A stretch of DNA of 64,000 nt, from positions 1 through 64,000 of the forward strand of contig CAVAJF010000005.1 of assembly GCA_963588905.1 (NCBI GenBank), read 5' to 3'. Shown piece after piece: positions 7,571 to 16,888 of the stretch (the stretch's first letter is position 1; each line of letters opens with the position of its first letter). The translations under genes and the position numbers were made by a program. The notes below the pieces were generated by a model that saw only the letters and a program-made list of their open reading frames with translations, was not told the origin of the DNA and searched no databases. The DNA comes from Butyricicoccus_A sp963588905 (GTDB lineage: Bacteria > Bacillota > Clostridia > Oscillospirales > Butyricicoccaceae).

Positions 7571-8545
7571 ATGGCACCACAGAAAGGTAATTTGATGACC
7601 TTCCGCGAAGATGTCCGCGTGCTGGACTGCACGATTCGTGATGGAGGACTGTGTAACGATTTCCGCTTTACCGATGATTTTGTTCGCGATCTGTACCAGA
7701 CCAATCTGGCAACCGGTACGGACTATATGGAGTTCGGTTATAAGGCTTCTGTCGATCTGTTTAAGCCGGAGGATTTTGGCAAGTGGAAGTTCTGCAACGA
7801 TGAGGATATTTATAACATTGTTGGTGACAACGACACCAATATGAAGATCTCTGTCATGGCAGACGTCGGACGTACCGATTACAAGCGTGACATTCGTGAA
7901 AGAAGCAACAGCCCGGTAGATCTGGTACGTGTGGCAACATATGTCAAGACCATTCCGGCAGCGATTGACATGATCGAGCACTGTGCGAAAATGGGCTATG
8001 AGACCACCTGCAATGTCATGGCGGTAACGCAGGCGCGTCGGGAAGATTTACTTGAAGCATTGGAACTGCTCGGAAAATCTCCGATTCATACCGTGTACAT
8101 CGTAGACAGCTATGGCTCGCTGTATCCGGAGGAAATTCGCGATATTTCGGATATGTATCTGGAAAAGATGGACAAGTATGGCAAACAGGTTGGTATTCAT
8201 GCACACAATAACATGCAGCTTGCGTTTGCCAATACCATTACCGCTTGTGCCAATGGTGTCAGCATGTTGGATGCAACAATGAACGGCATGGGTCGCGGTG
8301 CCGGTAACTGCATGATGGAGCAGCTCATGACATTCCTGCGCAATCCGAAATATCAGCTGCCGCCGGTTTTGCGCTTTGTTGAACAGCATATGGATAAATT
8401 GCGCGAGGAAGGCGTCAAGTGGGGCTATGATACGCCGTACTTGCTGACCGGTTACATGGACATGCATCCGCGCACAGCGATTGCATTTACCAAGGATAAT
8501 CGTCATGATTATGCCAATTATTTTGCAAATCTGGGTCACGAATAA
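7571..8545 (+). CDS. DRE-TIM aldolase of the HMG-CoA lyase-like family
   Basis: A 324-residue metal-dependent TIM-barrel aldolase of the HMGL/isopropylmalate synthase superfamily. Family marks are the N-terminal DRE-type motif VLDCTIRDGG near residue 19, the metal-binding segment GIHAHNNMQLAFAN near 210, and GMGRGAGN near 240. Such stand-alone clostridial proteins are usually annotated only as aldolase catalytic domain proteins; 4-hydroxy-2-oxovalerate-type aldolase activity is possible, but no partner dehydrogenase is present. The gene has its own terminator and is followed by a LysR gene with its own promoter. The substrate is not assigned. Confidence 0.8.
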   Translation: MAPQKGNLMTFREDVRVLDCTIRDGGLCNDFRFTDDFVRDLYQTNLATGTDYMEFGYKASVDLFKPEDFGKWKFCNDEDIYNIVGDNDTNMKISVMADVGRTDYKRDIRERSNSPVDLVRVATYVKTIPAAIDMIEHCAKMGYETTCNVMAVTQARREDLLEALELLGKSPIHTVYIVDSYGSLYPEEIRDISDMYLEKMDKYGKQVGIHAHNNMQLAFANTITACANGVSMLDATMNGMGRGAGNCMMEQLMTFLRNPKYQLPPVLRFVEQHMDKLREEGVKWGYDTPYLLTGYMDMHPRTAIAFTKDNRHDYANYFANLGHE

Positions 8546-8560
8546 AGAAAATACGCATCT

Positions 8561-8594
8561 ACTGCCGTCAGTTTTGCCTGACGGCAGTTTTTTG
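8561..8594 (+). terminator. Terminator after the aldolase gene
   Basis: Perfect 11-bp stem ACTGCCGTCAG / CTGACGGCAGT and T6. Confidence 0.9.
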
Positions 8595-8633
8595 TGCCAA
8601 TGAACAGAAATTTCAATAATTTCTTTCTAGCTA

Positions 8634-8662
8634 TTGTGCAAGATGAAAATTTAAGATATAAT
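8634..8662 (+). promoter_or_regulatory. Promoter of the LysR regulator gene
   Basis: TTGTGC (8634-8639), 17-nt spacer, TATAAT (8657-8662), about 40 nt before the GTG start at 8702. Confidence 0.65.
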
Positions 8663-8701
8663 AATGTCACTATAAATTGGAAAGATAGGGAGGAGAAGGC
8701 T

Positions 8702-9586
8702 GTGACATTAAGGAATTTGCGTATTTTTCTGGCGGTTGCTGATTGCGGCAGCATGAGCGAGGCTGCAAAGAAGATGCACATTGCACAGCCATCTGTCAGT
8801 GGCACAATCAGCGAAATTGAAGAGCAGTATCAGGTGCGGCTGTTTGAAAGACTGGGCAGAAGGTTATATATTACACCGACCGGCGAGCAGCTGTGTGAAT
8901 ATGCACGGCATATTTTGTCCACATTTGACAATATGGAGCAACGTCTGCACAATGCAGACAATACAGATATGCTTCGCATTGGCGCAACGGTAACAGTAGG
9001 AACTTGTATTTTGGGAGATGTACTCAATCAGTATATCGGGGAGACAGGCAACCCGGCTCCGCGGGTACTTGTGGACAATACCCAGGTCATTGAGCAGCAG
9101 TTGCTCAAGAGTGAATTGGATACGGCGATCGTTGAGGGAAAGATTTCCAGCCCGGATCTCGTCACACAGTTTATGATGAATGATCCGTTGGCGCTGGTAT
9201 GTGCGGCAGATCATAACCCGTTTGGAGAACGCCGATGCGTCAGCATGGCGGAATTACGGAATATTCCGTTTATTTTGCGTAAGAAAGGCAGCGGCACGCG
9301 GGAGGTTTTTGAGAGTGCGATGCCGAACATCAACGCCCAGTGGGTCTGTAATAACAGCGAGGCGATTTTACACGGCGTGGAACAGGGATTTGGGATGACG
9401 GTGATTTCACGCCGATTGGCAGAGCGGCGGCTGGAAAGCGGCGCGCTGCTGGAGCTGCACGTGACGGATATGTCGCTGGAACGAGAATTTTCTGTGGTTT
9501 GGCACAAAAATAAATATAAAAGCACCAGCTTGCAGCAGTTTATCGATACCAGTATTCGGTATGGATTGCAGCTGGAGCGCAGCTGA
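8702..9586 (+). CDS. LysR family transcriptional regulator
   Basis: A 294-residue regulator with an N-terminal winged helix-turn-helix (LRNLRIFLAVADCGSMSEAA then QPSVSGTISEIE, residues 3-45) and a C-terminal effector-binding domain. The start is a GTG behind GGGAGGAGAAGG; the open frame extends upstream to 8594 but crosses the promoter, so the shorter form is chosen. The effector segment FILRKKGSGTREVFE resembles CysB/CysL-type anion-sensing LysR proteins. It has no divergent neighbour, so its target is not clear; the aldolase gene upstream is one candidate. Confidence 0.9.
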   Translation: MTLRNLRIFLAVADCGSMSEAAKKMHIAQPSVSGTISEIEEQYQVRLFERLGRRLYITPTGEQLCEYARHILSTFDNMEQRLHNADNTDMLRIGATVTVGTCILGDVLNQYIGETGNPAPRVLVDNTQVIEQQLLKSELDTAIVEGKISSPDLVTQFMMNDPLALVCAADHNPFGERRCVSMAELRNIPFILRKKGSGTREVFESAMPNINAQWVCNNSEAILHGVEQGFGMTVISRRLAERRLESGALLELHVTDMSLEREFSVVWHKNKYKSTSLQQFIDTSIRYGLQLERS

Positions 9587-9626
9587 AAACAGTCTCCTTC
9601 CCGTGCGGGAAGGAGACTGTTTTTAG
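9586..9626. terminator. Bidirectional terminator between convergent genes
   Basis: An 18-bp perfect stem beginning AAAACAGTCTCC with a 2-nt loop, flanked by A and T runs, serves both the LysR gene and the convergent polyphosphate gene. Confidence 0.9.
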
Positions 9627-9632
9627 TCAGCA

Positions 9633-11111
9633 TTAAATTCTTGCTTCAATGGCATCATTGAGTGTTTGAATCGCTTTGATGCGTCCAAATTTCTTGTCCT
9701 GCGATTCGACAATTGTCCATGGCGCATATTCCGTGGAGGTCAGACGAATCATGTCATTGACAGCGATTTCGTATTGATCCCACTTTTCGCGGTTGCGCCA
9801 ATCTTCATCGGTAATCTTCCATTGTTTTTCCGGTGTGTTTTGCCGTTCGGTAAAGCGGCGCAGCTGCTCGTCTGAATCAATATGCAGCCAGAACTTGATG
9901 AGGATCGCACCCCATTTTTGCAGCTCGTATTCAAACTCGTTGATTTCCTGATACGCGCGCTTCCATTCTTCCTCGGTACAAAAGCCCTCTAGGCGTTCTA
10001 CCATGACACGGCCGTACCACGTGCGATCAAATACCGTGATGTGTCCATCTTCCGGCAGATGCTGCCAAAATCGCCAGAGATGGTTGTGTGCCTTTTCCGT
10101 CGGTGTCGGAGAGGCAATAGGGACAACTTCGTATCCTCGCGGGTCAAGTGCTGCAGTCAGTCGTTTGATATTGCCGCCTTTTCCGGCAGCATCCCAGCCC
10201 TCATAGGCAATGACAATCGGGATGCGTTTGCGATACACGATGTTATGCAGCTTGGCGAGCTTTTTTTGCTCCTTGCGCAGCATAGATCGGTAGGAATCTT
10301 CATCAATCGAACGGTACAGCAGGACATCTTCCAGCAGAGGCTTTTTGACGAGGTGAAACGTGTGCATCTGGGCGTGATATTCCGAGGGAATAATCACTTT
10401 TTTCTCGTCCAGCGCGCCGCGAATAGACTGAACAATGATTTGATAGATTTCGTTCATGGCGCTGCGCTGCTCTTGCGCACTGATGACATGCCAAGGGGCA
10501 AAGACAGTATTGGTCTTTTCCAACATTTCATCATAAACACGATAGTATTCTTTGTAGTGCTTGTTGCGGTATTGGTCGCGTTCCGTGACACGCCAACGGG
10601 TGTTTTTGCTTCGCATGAGCTTTTCCTGCCGGTGCGCTTGTTCTTTGGCAGAGATATGCAGGAAGAACTTGATAATCAGATAGCCGTCCTGCGACAGCTG
10701 TCGTTCAAACGTGTTGATGCTTTCCATGCGGATGTAGGCTTCGTCTACGGAGAGACCATCTTCTAAACGGGCGCGCGAGACCTCTGGATACCAGCTCTCG
10801 TCAAAGATTGCCATTTGCCCGCGCTCTGGTGTGCGGCGCCAATGCCGCCATAAAAATGGATAGCGCAGATCTTCCGGTGTAGGCTCCTTGGTGTTGTAGA
10901 CCTTGAAAAAGCGAGGATCCAAGGTTTGAATCATGCTGGCAATCATGCTTCCTTTGCCGGAAGAATCCCAACCTTCAAACAGAACGATAACAGGCAGCTT
11001 GCTGTCTTTCATGCGGTGCTGAAGCTGAGCCAGCTCACCGCGCACCTCTCGTGTTTCCAAACGGTATTCCACATCCGTCATGTGCCTGTTGAAATCAATG
11101 TGATTCAGCAT
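9633..11111 (-). CDS. Polyphosphate:AMP phosphotransferase (two-domain PPK2, class II)
   Basis: Transfers phosphate from polyphosphate to AMP to give ADP in the cytoplasm. The 492-residue protein consists of two tandem PPK2 domains: the first with VIVLFEGWDSSGKGSMI near residue 40 and the second with the Walker A-like IAYEGWDAAGKGGN near 304 plus the lid-type segment FDRTWYGRVMVER near 368. In characterised class II enzymes the C-terminal domain is the catalytic one. The length agrees with this class. It is transcribed alone, divergently from the Fur-family gene, and helps recycle nucleotides from stored polyphosphate. Confidence 0.93.
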   Translation of the reverse strand: MLNHIDFNRHMTDVEYRLETREVRGELAQLQHRMKDSKLPVIVLFEGWDSSGKGSMIASMIQTLDPRFFKVYNTKEPTPEDLRYPFLWRHWRRTPERGQMAIFDESWYPEVSRARLEDGLSVDEAYIRMESINTFERQLSQDGYLIIKFFLHISAKEQAHRQEKLMRSKNTRWRVTERDQYRNKHYKEYYRVYDEMLEKTNTVFAPWHVISAQEQRSAMNEIYQIIVQSIRGALDEKKVIIPSEYHAQMHTFHLVKKPLLEDVLLYRSIDEDSYRSMLRKEQKKLAKLHNIVYRKRIPIVIAYEGWDAAGKGGNIKRLTAALDPRGYEVVPIASPTPTEKAHNHLWRFWQHLPEDGHITVFDRTWYGRVMVERLEGFCTEEEWKRAYQEINEFEYELQKWGAILIKFWLHIDSDEQLRRFTERQNTPEKQWKITDEDWRNREKWDQYEIAVNDMIRLTSTEYAPWTIVESQDKKFGRIKAIQTLNDAIEARI

Positions 11112-11255
11112 GAAATCCCTCCTTTGTGCTTGTGTGTAACAAATAGAATTATTCTTATTATAGCATAGTTTGCAAAGAAATGCATCTGCTATTCATAAAG
11201 CGTCAAGAAGAGGAGAAAAAGAAAAAAGTTACCTGCAAAAAACTCGTGGAAATAC

Positions 11256-11285
11256 TTGACAGGCTGTGTTGAAGTTTGGTACTAT
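11256..11285 (+). promoter_or_regulatory. Promoter of the Fur-family gene
   Basis: TTGACA (11256-11261), 18-nt spacer, TACTAT (11280-11285), in an A/T-rich stretch that may also carry the regulator's own site. Confidence 0.6.
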
Positions 11286-11338
11286 ATAAATATAAAAATG
11301 ATTCCTGTTTTTAATGTCGTCGAAGGAGGTGTTGCCTG

Positions 11339-11749
11339 ATGAAATATTCCAGACAGAGAGAGCTTGTGCGCGAGGCTGTGGAGAAATCTTCTATCCATCC
11401 GACTGCGGATGAAGTGTACCAAGAAGTGCGAAAGCGAGAGCCGACAATTAGCTTGGCAACGGTCTATCGCAATCTCAACCAGCTTTCTGAAAATCACCTG
11501 ATTCGACGTGTTGTTGTTCCGGGGGATTCGGATCATTTCGATCATACGTTAAAAGAGCATGAGCATATGATTTGCACCCAGTGCGGATGCGTGGTGGATA
11601 TTTGGCCGAAATCATCGCTTTGGGAGTATTTTTCCGGCATGGAAGAAGCACAAATCACAGGATATGACTTGACCTTGTATGGAATCTGCAAAGATTGTGC
11701 ACAGAAGCAGCAGTCTGAAGCAGCGGAAAAACTAACACAGCAAGAATAA
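11339..11749 (+). CDS. Fur family regulator, PerR-like
   Basis: A 136-residue metal-dependent repressor. It has the N-terminal winged-helix region (HPTADEVYQEVRK near residue 20, SLATVYRNLNQL near 38), the metal-site stretch DHFDHTLKEHEHMIC near 63, and two CxxC pairs (CTQCG and CKDC) that form the structural zinc site. The pattern fits PerR-type peroxide sensors somewhat better than Fur, but the assignment within the family is tentative. It is monocistronic with its own terminator. No peroxidase or iron-uptake gene is adjacent. Confidence 0.9.
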   Translation: MKYSRQRELVREAVEKSSIHPTADEVYQEVRKREPTISLATVYRNLNQLSENHLIRRVVVPGDSDHFDHTLKEHEHMICTQCGCVVDIWPKSSLWEYFSGMEEAQITGYDLTLYGICKDCAQKQQSEAAEKLTQQE

Positions 11750-11754
11750 ACGAG

Positions 11755-11783
11755 AGGCAGGTGTGTTTCACCTGCCTTTTTTC
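11755..11783 (+). terminator. Terminator after the Fur-family gene
   Basis: Perfect stem AGGCAGGTG / CACCTGCCT followed by T6. Confidence 0.85.
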
Positions 11784-11819
11784 GCATAGCAAAGAATTGT
11801 CAAACTTGTGTAAAATACA

Positions 11820-11848
11820 TTGCGATACAAAGATGAATTTGGTATAAT
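11820..11848 (+). promoter_or_regulatory. Promoter of the phosphofructokinase gene
   Basis: TTGCGA (11820-11825), 17-nt spacer, TATAAT (11843-11848). Confidence 0.65.
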
Positions 11849-11930
11849 AGACATATTACCAGTGGCCAATGGAGAGATAAAACGGCAGGCTGAGTAAAAA
11901 AGAATGGGACTTGTAGAAGGAGGAAACAGC

Positions 11931-13085
11931 ATGAAACGAATCGGTATGCTGACGAGCGGCGGCGACTGTCAAGGTCTGAATTCGACCCTGCGCGGCGTGG
12001 CAAAAGCTTTGTATGAGGAATACGGCAAGGAAGTAGAAATCTACGGCTTTAAGGATGGATACAAGGGACTCATTCAGGGAGAATACCGCCTGATGTCTCC
12101 GGGTGATTTTTCCGGTATTTTGACGATTGGCGGTACCATTCTCGGCACATCACGTCAGCCGTTTAAGAATATGCGGGATAAAGATGAAAATGGCGTGGAT
12201 AAAGTCACCAAGATGATCAAGACCTATCAGGATATGCAGCTGGATTGCCTGGTTATTCTCGGCGGCAACGGCACGACAAAGACTGCCAATTTGCTGCGCG
12301 AAGAGGGCTTGAATATTATTTCTCTGCCGAAAACCATTGATAATGACCTGTGGGGCACAGAGGTTACGTTTGGCTATCAGACTGCCATGGACATCGCAAC
12401 GGATGTTCTGGATAAGGTACATTCAACCGCAACATCACACAGCCGCGTGTTCCTCGTAGAGATTATGGGACATGGTGCTGGCTGGCTGACCTTGAGTGCA
12501 GGTATTGCAGGCGGCGCAGATATTATTCTGATTCCGGAAATTCCGTATGATTTGGATGCCGTTGTCAATAAGCTGGAAGAGCGCCGCAAGAATGGCCATG
12601 CATTCAGCATCGTTGCTGTGGCAGAAGGCGCTGTTACCAAGGAAGAAGCCAAGATGTCCAAAAAGGAATTCAAGGCAGCACGCGCGAAAATGACAGATCC
12701 GTCCATCAGCTTCAAGCTGGCTCGTGAGCTGGGCGAGAGATGCGGACAGGAGATTCGCGTGGTAAACCCGGGACATATTCAGCGCGGCGGCGGTCCGGAT
12801 GCCTATGACCGCATTTTGACGACTCGTCTGGGCACTGGCGCTGCACGCCTGATTAAGCACAAACAATATGGCAATATGGTAGCGATCCGCAACAATGAAA
12901 TTATTGCTGTTCCGCTCAGCGAGGTTGCCGGAAAGCTCAAGACGGTACCGGTAGATAACGATCTGGTACAGGCAGCACGCGATATTGGCATCAGCTTTGG
13001 CGATGAGAGTCCGGAAAAAGAAAAGAAAAAGGACAAGAAAAAAGACAAAAAGGACAAGGAAAAGAAGGAAGAAAAGAAAGACTGA
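11931..13085 (+). CDS. pfkA: 6-phosphofructokinase
   Basis: Phosphorylates fructose 6-phosphate to fructose 1,6-bisphosphate in glycolysis. The 384-residue protein has TSGGDCQGLNS at the N-terminus, ILGGNGTTKTA near residue 103, the catalytic segment PKTIDNDL near 125, and PGHIQRGGGPDAYDR near 280. The Gly in GGNG is ATP-type while the Lys in PKTIDND is typical of PPi-type enzymes, so the phosphate donor is not certain. The last 25 or so residues are almost entirely Lys, Glu and Asp, an unusual charged tail. The ATG at 11931 follows GAAGGAGG. Confidence 0.93.
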   Translation: MKRIGMLTSGGDCQGLNSTLRGVAKALYEEYGKEVEIYGFKDGYKGLIQGEYRLMSPGDFSGILTIGGTILGTSRQPFKNMRDKDENGVDKVTKMIKTYQDMQLDCLVILGGNGTTKTANLLREEGLNIISLPKTIDNDLWGTEVTFGYQTAMDIATDVLDKVHSTATSHSRVFLVEIMGHGAGWLTLSAGIAGGADIILIPEIPYDLDAVVNKLEERRKNGHAFSIVAVAEGAVTKEEAKMSKKEFKAARAKMTDPSISFKLARELGERCGQEIRVVNPGHIQRGGGPDAYDRILTTRLGTGAARLIKHKQYGNMVAIRNNEIIAVPLSEVAGKLKTVPVDNDLVQAARDIGISFGDESPEKEKKKDKKKDKKDKEKKEEKKD

Positions 13086-13100
13086 TTTTCTGAAATATGA

Positions 13101-13132
13101 CAAGGGCTGTCCGGTGCGGATGGCCCTTTGTT
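13101..13132 (+). terminator. Hairpin between pfkA and the amidohydrolase gene
   Basis: Stem AAGGGC..TCCG / CGGA..GCCCTT with a short T-rich tail. It may partly terminate transcription, with readthrough to the gene starting at 13156. Confidence 0.55.
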
Positions 13133-13155
13133 CTTGGCATAAAAGGAGAAACGTA

Positions 13156-13938
13156 GTGAAAGTAGCATTGATCCAGCTTCATGTCAGCAGCGAAGAGACA
13201 ATGGAACAGCGCTGGGAACGGGCAGAATGGATGTTATCCCAGCTAATAGGCCAATCGGTAGATTTGATTGTACTGCCGGAATTATGGTGTGTCGGATTTT
13301 CCAACTTTACGCAGTATCGGGAAGCGGCCGAACCATGGCAGGGAGAAACACAGCTTTGCTTGGCATGGTGGGCGCGCAAATTAAATGCGCACATTGTCAC
13401 GGGCAGTTTTATAGAAAAGCAAGGAGAACAATTATATAATACGACGATGCTGTTGGACAACAACGGAACCTGCATGGGAAGCTATCGAAAAATCCATTTG
13501 TTTGGATATGATTCGCAGGAACAGCAGCTGCTGACAGCGGGAGAGAAAACCTGCGAAATACAGACACCGTATGGGGTGTTTGGCTTGGCAACCTGTTATG
13601 ATCTGCGTTTTCCCGAGCAGTTTCGTCGGATGGTATCTCATGGCACAGAGGCGTTTTTGATTTGTGCGGCATGGCCAAAGGTACGAATTGAGGATTGGGA
13701 GCTGTTTTGCCGAGCCCGCGCATTGGAAAACCAGAGCTTTTTGCTCGCCTGCAATACCTGCGGGACATGGAACGGTGAAGAAGGCGGCGGACACAGCGTG
13801 ATTGTCTCGCCGGAGGGCAAAATTTTGGCACAGGCGGGAGAGACAGAGGAGCTTGTGCTGGCGGATATTGATTTGCAGGAAGTGGAGCGTTTTCGTGCAC
13901 GATTTCCTGCATTGCACGACTGCGTTTGCATATCTTAA
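13156..13938 (+). CDS. Carbon-nitrogen hydrolase, omega-amidase-like
   Basis: A 260-residue nitrilase-fold amidohydrolase that cleaves small amides such as 2-oxoglutaramate. The Glu-Lys-Cys triad is visible: ELW in VLPELWCVGF near residue 40, YRKIHLFGYD near 110, and LATCYDLRFPEQFR near 144. The GTG start at 13156 has AAGGAG 9 nt upstream; a reading frame extending back to 12985 overlaps the lysine-rich end of pfkA and is rejected. The lack of a signal peptide places it in the cytoplasm. The exact substrate is not shown by sequence. Confidence 0.88.
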   Translation: MKVALIQLHVSSEETMEQRWERAEWMLSQLIGQSVDLIVLPELWCVGFSNFTQYREAAEPWQGETQLCLAWWARKLNAHIVTGSFIEKQGEQLYNTTMLLDNNGTCMGSYRKIHLFGYDSQEQQLLTAGEKTCEIQTPYGVFGLATCYDLRFPEQFRRMVSHGTEAFLICAAWPKVRIEDWELFCRARALENQSFLLACNTCGTWNGEEGGGHSVIVSPEGKILAQAGETEELVLADIDLQEVERFRARFPALHDCVCIS

Positions 13939-14181
13939 ATCTTTATGTGAAAATCGACGGGATTTTTGAGAAATTTTGGCATCGAAAACACGAAAAGTAT
14001 ACCATGTTTACACATATACCAGAAGAAAAAACAAGATAATTGTGAGAAATGCCGATTCTTTCCGTGTTTTTTGAGTATTTTAAGAGGTTTTTCATATTGA
14101 CATTTTCTCGCTGGTTAGATAACATTAGATCAACAGGATTTATACCTAATATAAATTTTTCAGGAAAGAGGTTGAACTAAG
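13939..14181 (+). promoter_or_regulatory. pckA upstream region with promoter
   Basis: A 240-nt A/T-rich region without a gene. A promoter TTGACA (14097-14102), 17-nt spacer, TAACAT (14120-14125) lies about 57 nt before the pckA start. No terminator was seen for the upstream amidohydrolase gene. Confidence 0.6.
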
Positions 14182-15786
14182 ATGGCATCTATTGATTTGA
14201 GCAAATATGGCATCAGTGGCGCTACCGAAATCGTTTACAATCCTTCTTACGAACTGCTGTTTGAAGAGGAGACCAAGGAAGGTCTGTCTGGCTATGAAGT
14301 TGGCAAGCTGACCGAGCTGGACGCTGTAAACGTTATGACTGGTATTTACACCGGTCGTTCCCCGAAGGACAAGTTCATCGTAATGGATGAAAACTCCAAG
14401 GACACTGTATGGTGGACTTCTGACGAGTACAAGAACGACAACCATCCGGCATCTCAGGAAGCTTGGAAGGCTGTTAAGGATCTCGCAGTAAAGGAACTGT
14501 CCAACAAGAGACTGTTTGTTGTTGATGCATTCTGCGGCGCAAACAAGGATACCCGTATGGCAATCCGTTTCATCGTAGAAGTAGCTTGGCAGGCACACTT
14601 TGTTACCAACATGTTCATCAAGCCGACCGCTGAAGAGCTTGAGAACTTTGAGCCGGACTTCGTTGTTTACAACGCTTCCAAGGCTAAGGTTGAGAACTAC
14701 AAGGAACTGGGTCTGAACTCTGAGACCGCAGTAGTCTTCAACATCACCAGCCGTGAGCAGGTTATCATCAACACCTGGTACGGCGGCGAGATGAAGAAGG
14801 GTATGTTCTCCATGATGAACTACTACCTGCCGCTGAAGGGCATCGCTTCCATGCATTGCTCTGCAAATACCGACCTGAATGGTGAGAACACCGCAATCTT
14901 CTTCGGTCTGTCCGGTACCGGTAAGACCACCCTGTCCACCGACCCGAAGCGCCTGCTGATCGGCGACGACGAGCACGGCTGGGATGACAACGGCGTGTTC
15001 AACTTCGAGGGCGGCTGCTACGCAAAGGTTATCAACCTGGATAAGGAATCCGAGCCGGACATCTACAATGCAATCCGTCGTGACGCTCTGCTGGAGAACG
15101 TTACCGTTGCTGAGGATGGCAAGATCGATTTCGCTGATAAGAGCGTAACCGAGAACACTCGTGTATCTTACCCGATTGACCATATCAAGAACATTGTTCG
15201 CCCGATTTCTTCTGCACCGGCAGCTAAGAACGTTATCTTCCTGTCCGCAGACGCATTCGGCGTACTGCCGCCGGTTTCTGTACTGACTCCGGAGCAGACC
15301 CAGTACTACTTCCTGTCTGGCTTCACCGCTAAGCTGGCTGGTACCGAGCGCGGCATCACTGAGCCGACCCCGACCTTCTCCGCTTGCTTCGGTCAGGCAT
15401 TCCTGGAACTGCATCCGACCAAGTATGCAGAAGAGCTGGTTAAGAAGATGGAGAAGAGCGGCGCAAAGGCTTACCTCGTTAACACTGGCTGGAATGGTTC
15501 CGGCAAGCGTATCTCCATCAAGGATACCCGCGGCATCATTGATGCAATCCTGAATGGCGACATCAAGACTGCTCCGACCAAGACCATCCCGTACTTCAAC
15601 TTTGAAGTTCCGACCGAACTGCCGGGCGTTGATTCTGGCATTCTGGATCCGCGCGATACCTACGCTGATGCTTCCGAGTGGGATGCAAAGGCTAAGGATC
15701 TGGCTGGCAGATTCATCAAGAACTTTGCTAAGTACGAAGGCAACGAGGCTGGTAAGGCTCTGGTTGCAGCTGGCCCGCAGCTCTAA
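14182..15786 (+). CDS. pckA: Phosphoenolpyruvate carboxykinase (ATP)
   Basis: Interconverts oxaloacetate + ATP and PEP + CO2 + ADP. In fermenting anaerobes it often runs toward oxaloacetate, conserving ATP. The 534-residue protein has GIYTGRSPKDKFIV near residue 53, WYGGEMKKGMFSMMNYYLP near 198, the P-loop FGLSGTGKTTLS near 241 and LIGDDEHGWDD near 257. Codon use is highly optimised, like rpsB and tsf, indicating very high expression. It is a single-gene unit ended by a strong bidirectional hairpin. Confidence 0.97.
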   Translation: MASIDLSKYGISGATEIVYNPSYELLFEEETKEGLSGYEVGKLTELDAVNVMTGIYTGRSPKDKFIVMDENSKDTVWWTSDEYKNDNHPASQEAWKAVKDLAVKELSNKRLFVVDAFCGANKDTRMAIRFIVEVAWQAHFVTNMFIKPTAEELENFEPDFVVYNASKAKVENYKELGLNSETAVVFNITSREQVIINTWYGGEMKKGMFSMMNYYLPLKGIASMHCSANTDLNGENTAIFFGLSGTGKTTLSTDPKRLLIGDDEHGWDDNGVFNFEGGCYAKVINLDKESEPDIYNAIRRDALLENVTVAEDGKIDFADKSVTENTRVSYPIDHIKNIVRPISSAPAAKNVIFLSADAFGVLPPVSVLTPEQTQYYFLSGFTAKLAGTERGITEPTPTFSACFGQAFLELHPTKYAEELVKKMEKSGAKAYLVNTGWNGSGKRISIKDTRGIIDAILNGDIKTAPTKTIPYFNFEVPTELPGVDSGILDPRDTYADASEWDAKAKDLAGRFIKNFAKYEGNEAGKALVAAGPQL

Positions 15787-15823
15787 TCGGCTGACGAGAA
15801 AGCTCGTACTACATAAAAAATAC

Positions 15824-15869
15824 AACAGCGAGATTGCTGATCGTTCGATCAGCGATCCCGCTGTTTTTT
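15824..15869. terminator. Bidirectional terminator after pckA
   Basis: A long near-perfect stem beginning AACAGCGAGATTGCTGATCG with a TT loop, flanked by A and T runs, between convergent genes. Confidence 0.9.
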
Positions 15870-15871
15870 GC

Positions 15872-16780
15872 TTATTTTGCAGCACAGACGCCGGTTCCAT
15901 CAAAATGGGGGATAAAGCTTTCGCTGATGGCTTCCGCATCCTGTGTCCATCCATCTAAGCCGAGAAATGCCATTTCCTCGCAGGCTTCTGCATAGGCCTC
16001 GTCCGTGATGGGATGCATGAGCTCCGGATAGTCCGTCAAATCGGTACACGGCGTAAACTGCCGCATGAGACTGACAAAGACATCGGTTTTCCAATGCTTC
16101 GCAATCGTGCGCAGAATATGCGCTGTGTCCGAACCAAGGCCCGGGAGCATTAAGTGGCGAATGATAGTACCGGAACGCATCAGACCATCTGCATCTATGA
16201 CCGGTTCTGCCGTTTGCCGTACCATCTCATTGATGGCGTCCACCGTGACATCGAAATAATCCGGCGCGTGTGAATAGCGCTCGCTGTAATAAGAGCTGTA
16301 ATATTTGAAATCAGGGAGATAAATATCTATCAGTCCATCTAACATGCGCAGGGTCTCAACGCGCTCATAGCCGCCGCAATTGTAGATAATCGGAATGGTC
16401 AGACCGCGTTTGCGTGCAAGCGGAATGGCTTCTGTGAGCTGTGCGGCATAATGCGTGGGTGTGATCAGATCAATATTGTGGGCGCCGCGTTGCTGCAGGG
16501 ACAAAAACGTATCTGCCAGCCCGGAACTGTCCGTACAGATACCGGCTGTATTAGCATCTGTGCCGGAAATATCGTGGTTTTGGCAGTATACACAGCCGAG
16601 CGGACAGTGGCAGAAAAAGACAGTGCCAGCACCTCTTGTGCCGGACAGGCACGGTTCTTCCCATTGGTGTAAATAGGCGAGTCCTACGCGAATCCGGTCA
16701 TCGGCACCACAGAATCCACGTTCGCCTGCTTTTCGGTTTGCACCGCACATGCGTGGGCACAGCGTACAGTGTTCGAGCAT
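15872..16780 (-). CDS. Radical SAM protein, PflA-like
   Basis: A 302-residue radical SAM protein of the family related to pyruvate formate-lyase activases. It begins with a cysteine-rich CTLCPRMCGANR segment and holds the cluster motif CHCPLGCVYCQN near residue 54. The start at 16780 is chosen because GGGGG lies 7-8 nt upstream; the open frame runs 35 codons further but into promoter-like sequence. It is convergent with pckA and divergent from adenine deaminase. No glycyl radical partner is adjacent, so its target is unknown. Confidence 0.85.
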   Translation of the reverse strand: MLEHCTLCPRMCGANRKAGERGFCGADDRIRVGLAYLHQWEEPCLSGTRGAGTVFFCHCPLGCVYCQNHDISGTDANTAGICTDSSGLADTFLSLQQRGAHNIDLITPTHYAAQLTEAIPLARKRGLTIPIIYNCGGYERVETLRMLDGLIDIYLPDFKYYSSYYSERYSHAPDYFDVTVDAINEMVRQTAEPVIDADGLMRSGTIIRHLMLPGLGSDTAHILRTIAKHWKTDVFVSLMRQFTPCTDLTDYPELMHPITDEAYAEACEEMAFLGLDGWTQDAEAISESFIPHFDGTGVCAAK

Positions 16781-16888
16781 GAAATACCCCCTTTCTTGTC
16801 TATCATAGCATAAAAGACTGGGAAAATACAAGAAAATGCGGTATACTGTTATACAGAGAAAACACGAACAGATGGGAAGTGTCATACG

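Noticed and set aside
14146..15954. 602-residue open frame on the minus strand
   Set aside because: It lies wholly antisense to pckA. The strong codon bias of pckA (few T-ending codons that give antisense stops) explains the long frame. The translation has no recognisable domain and no ribosome binding site.
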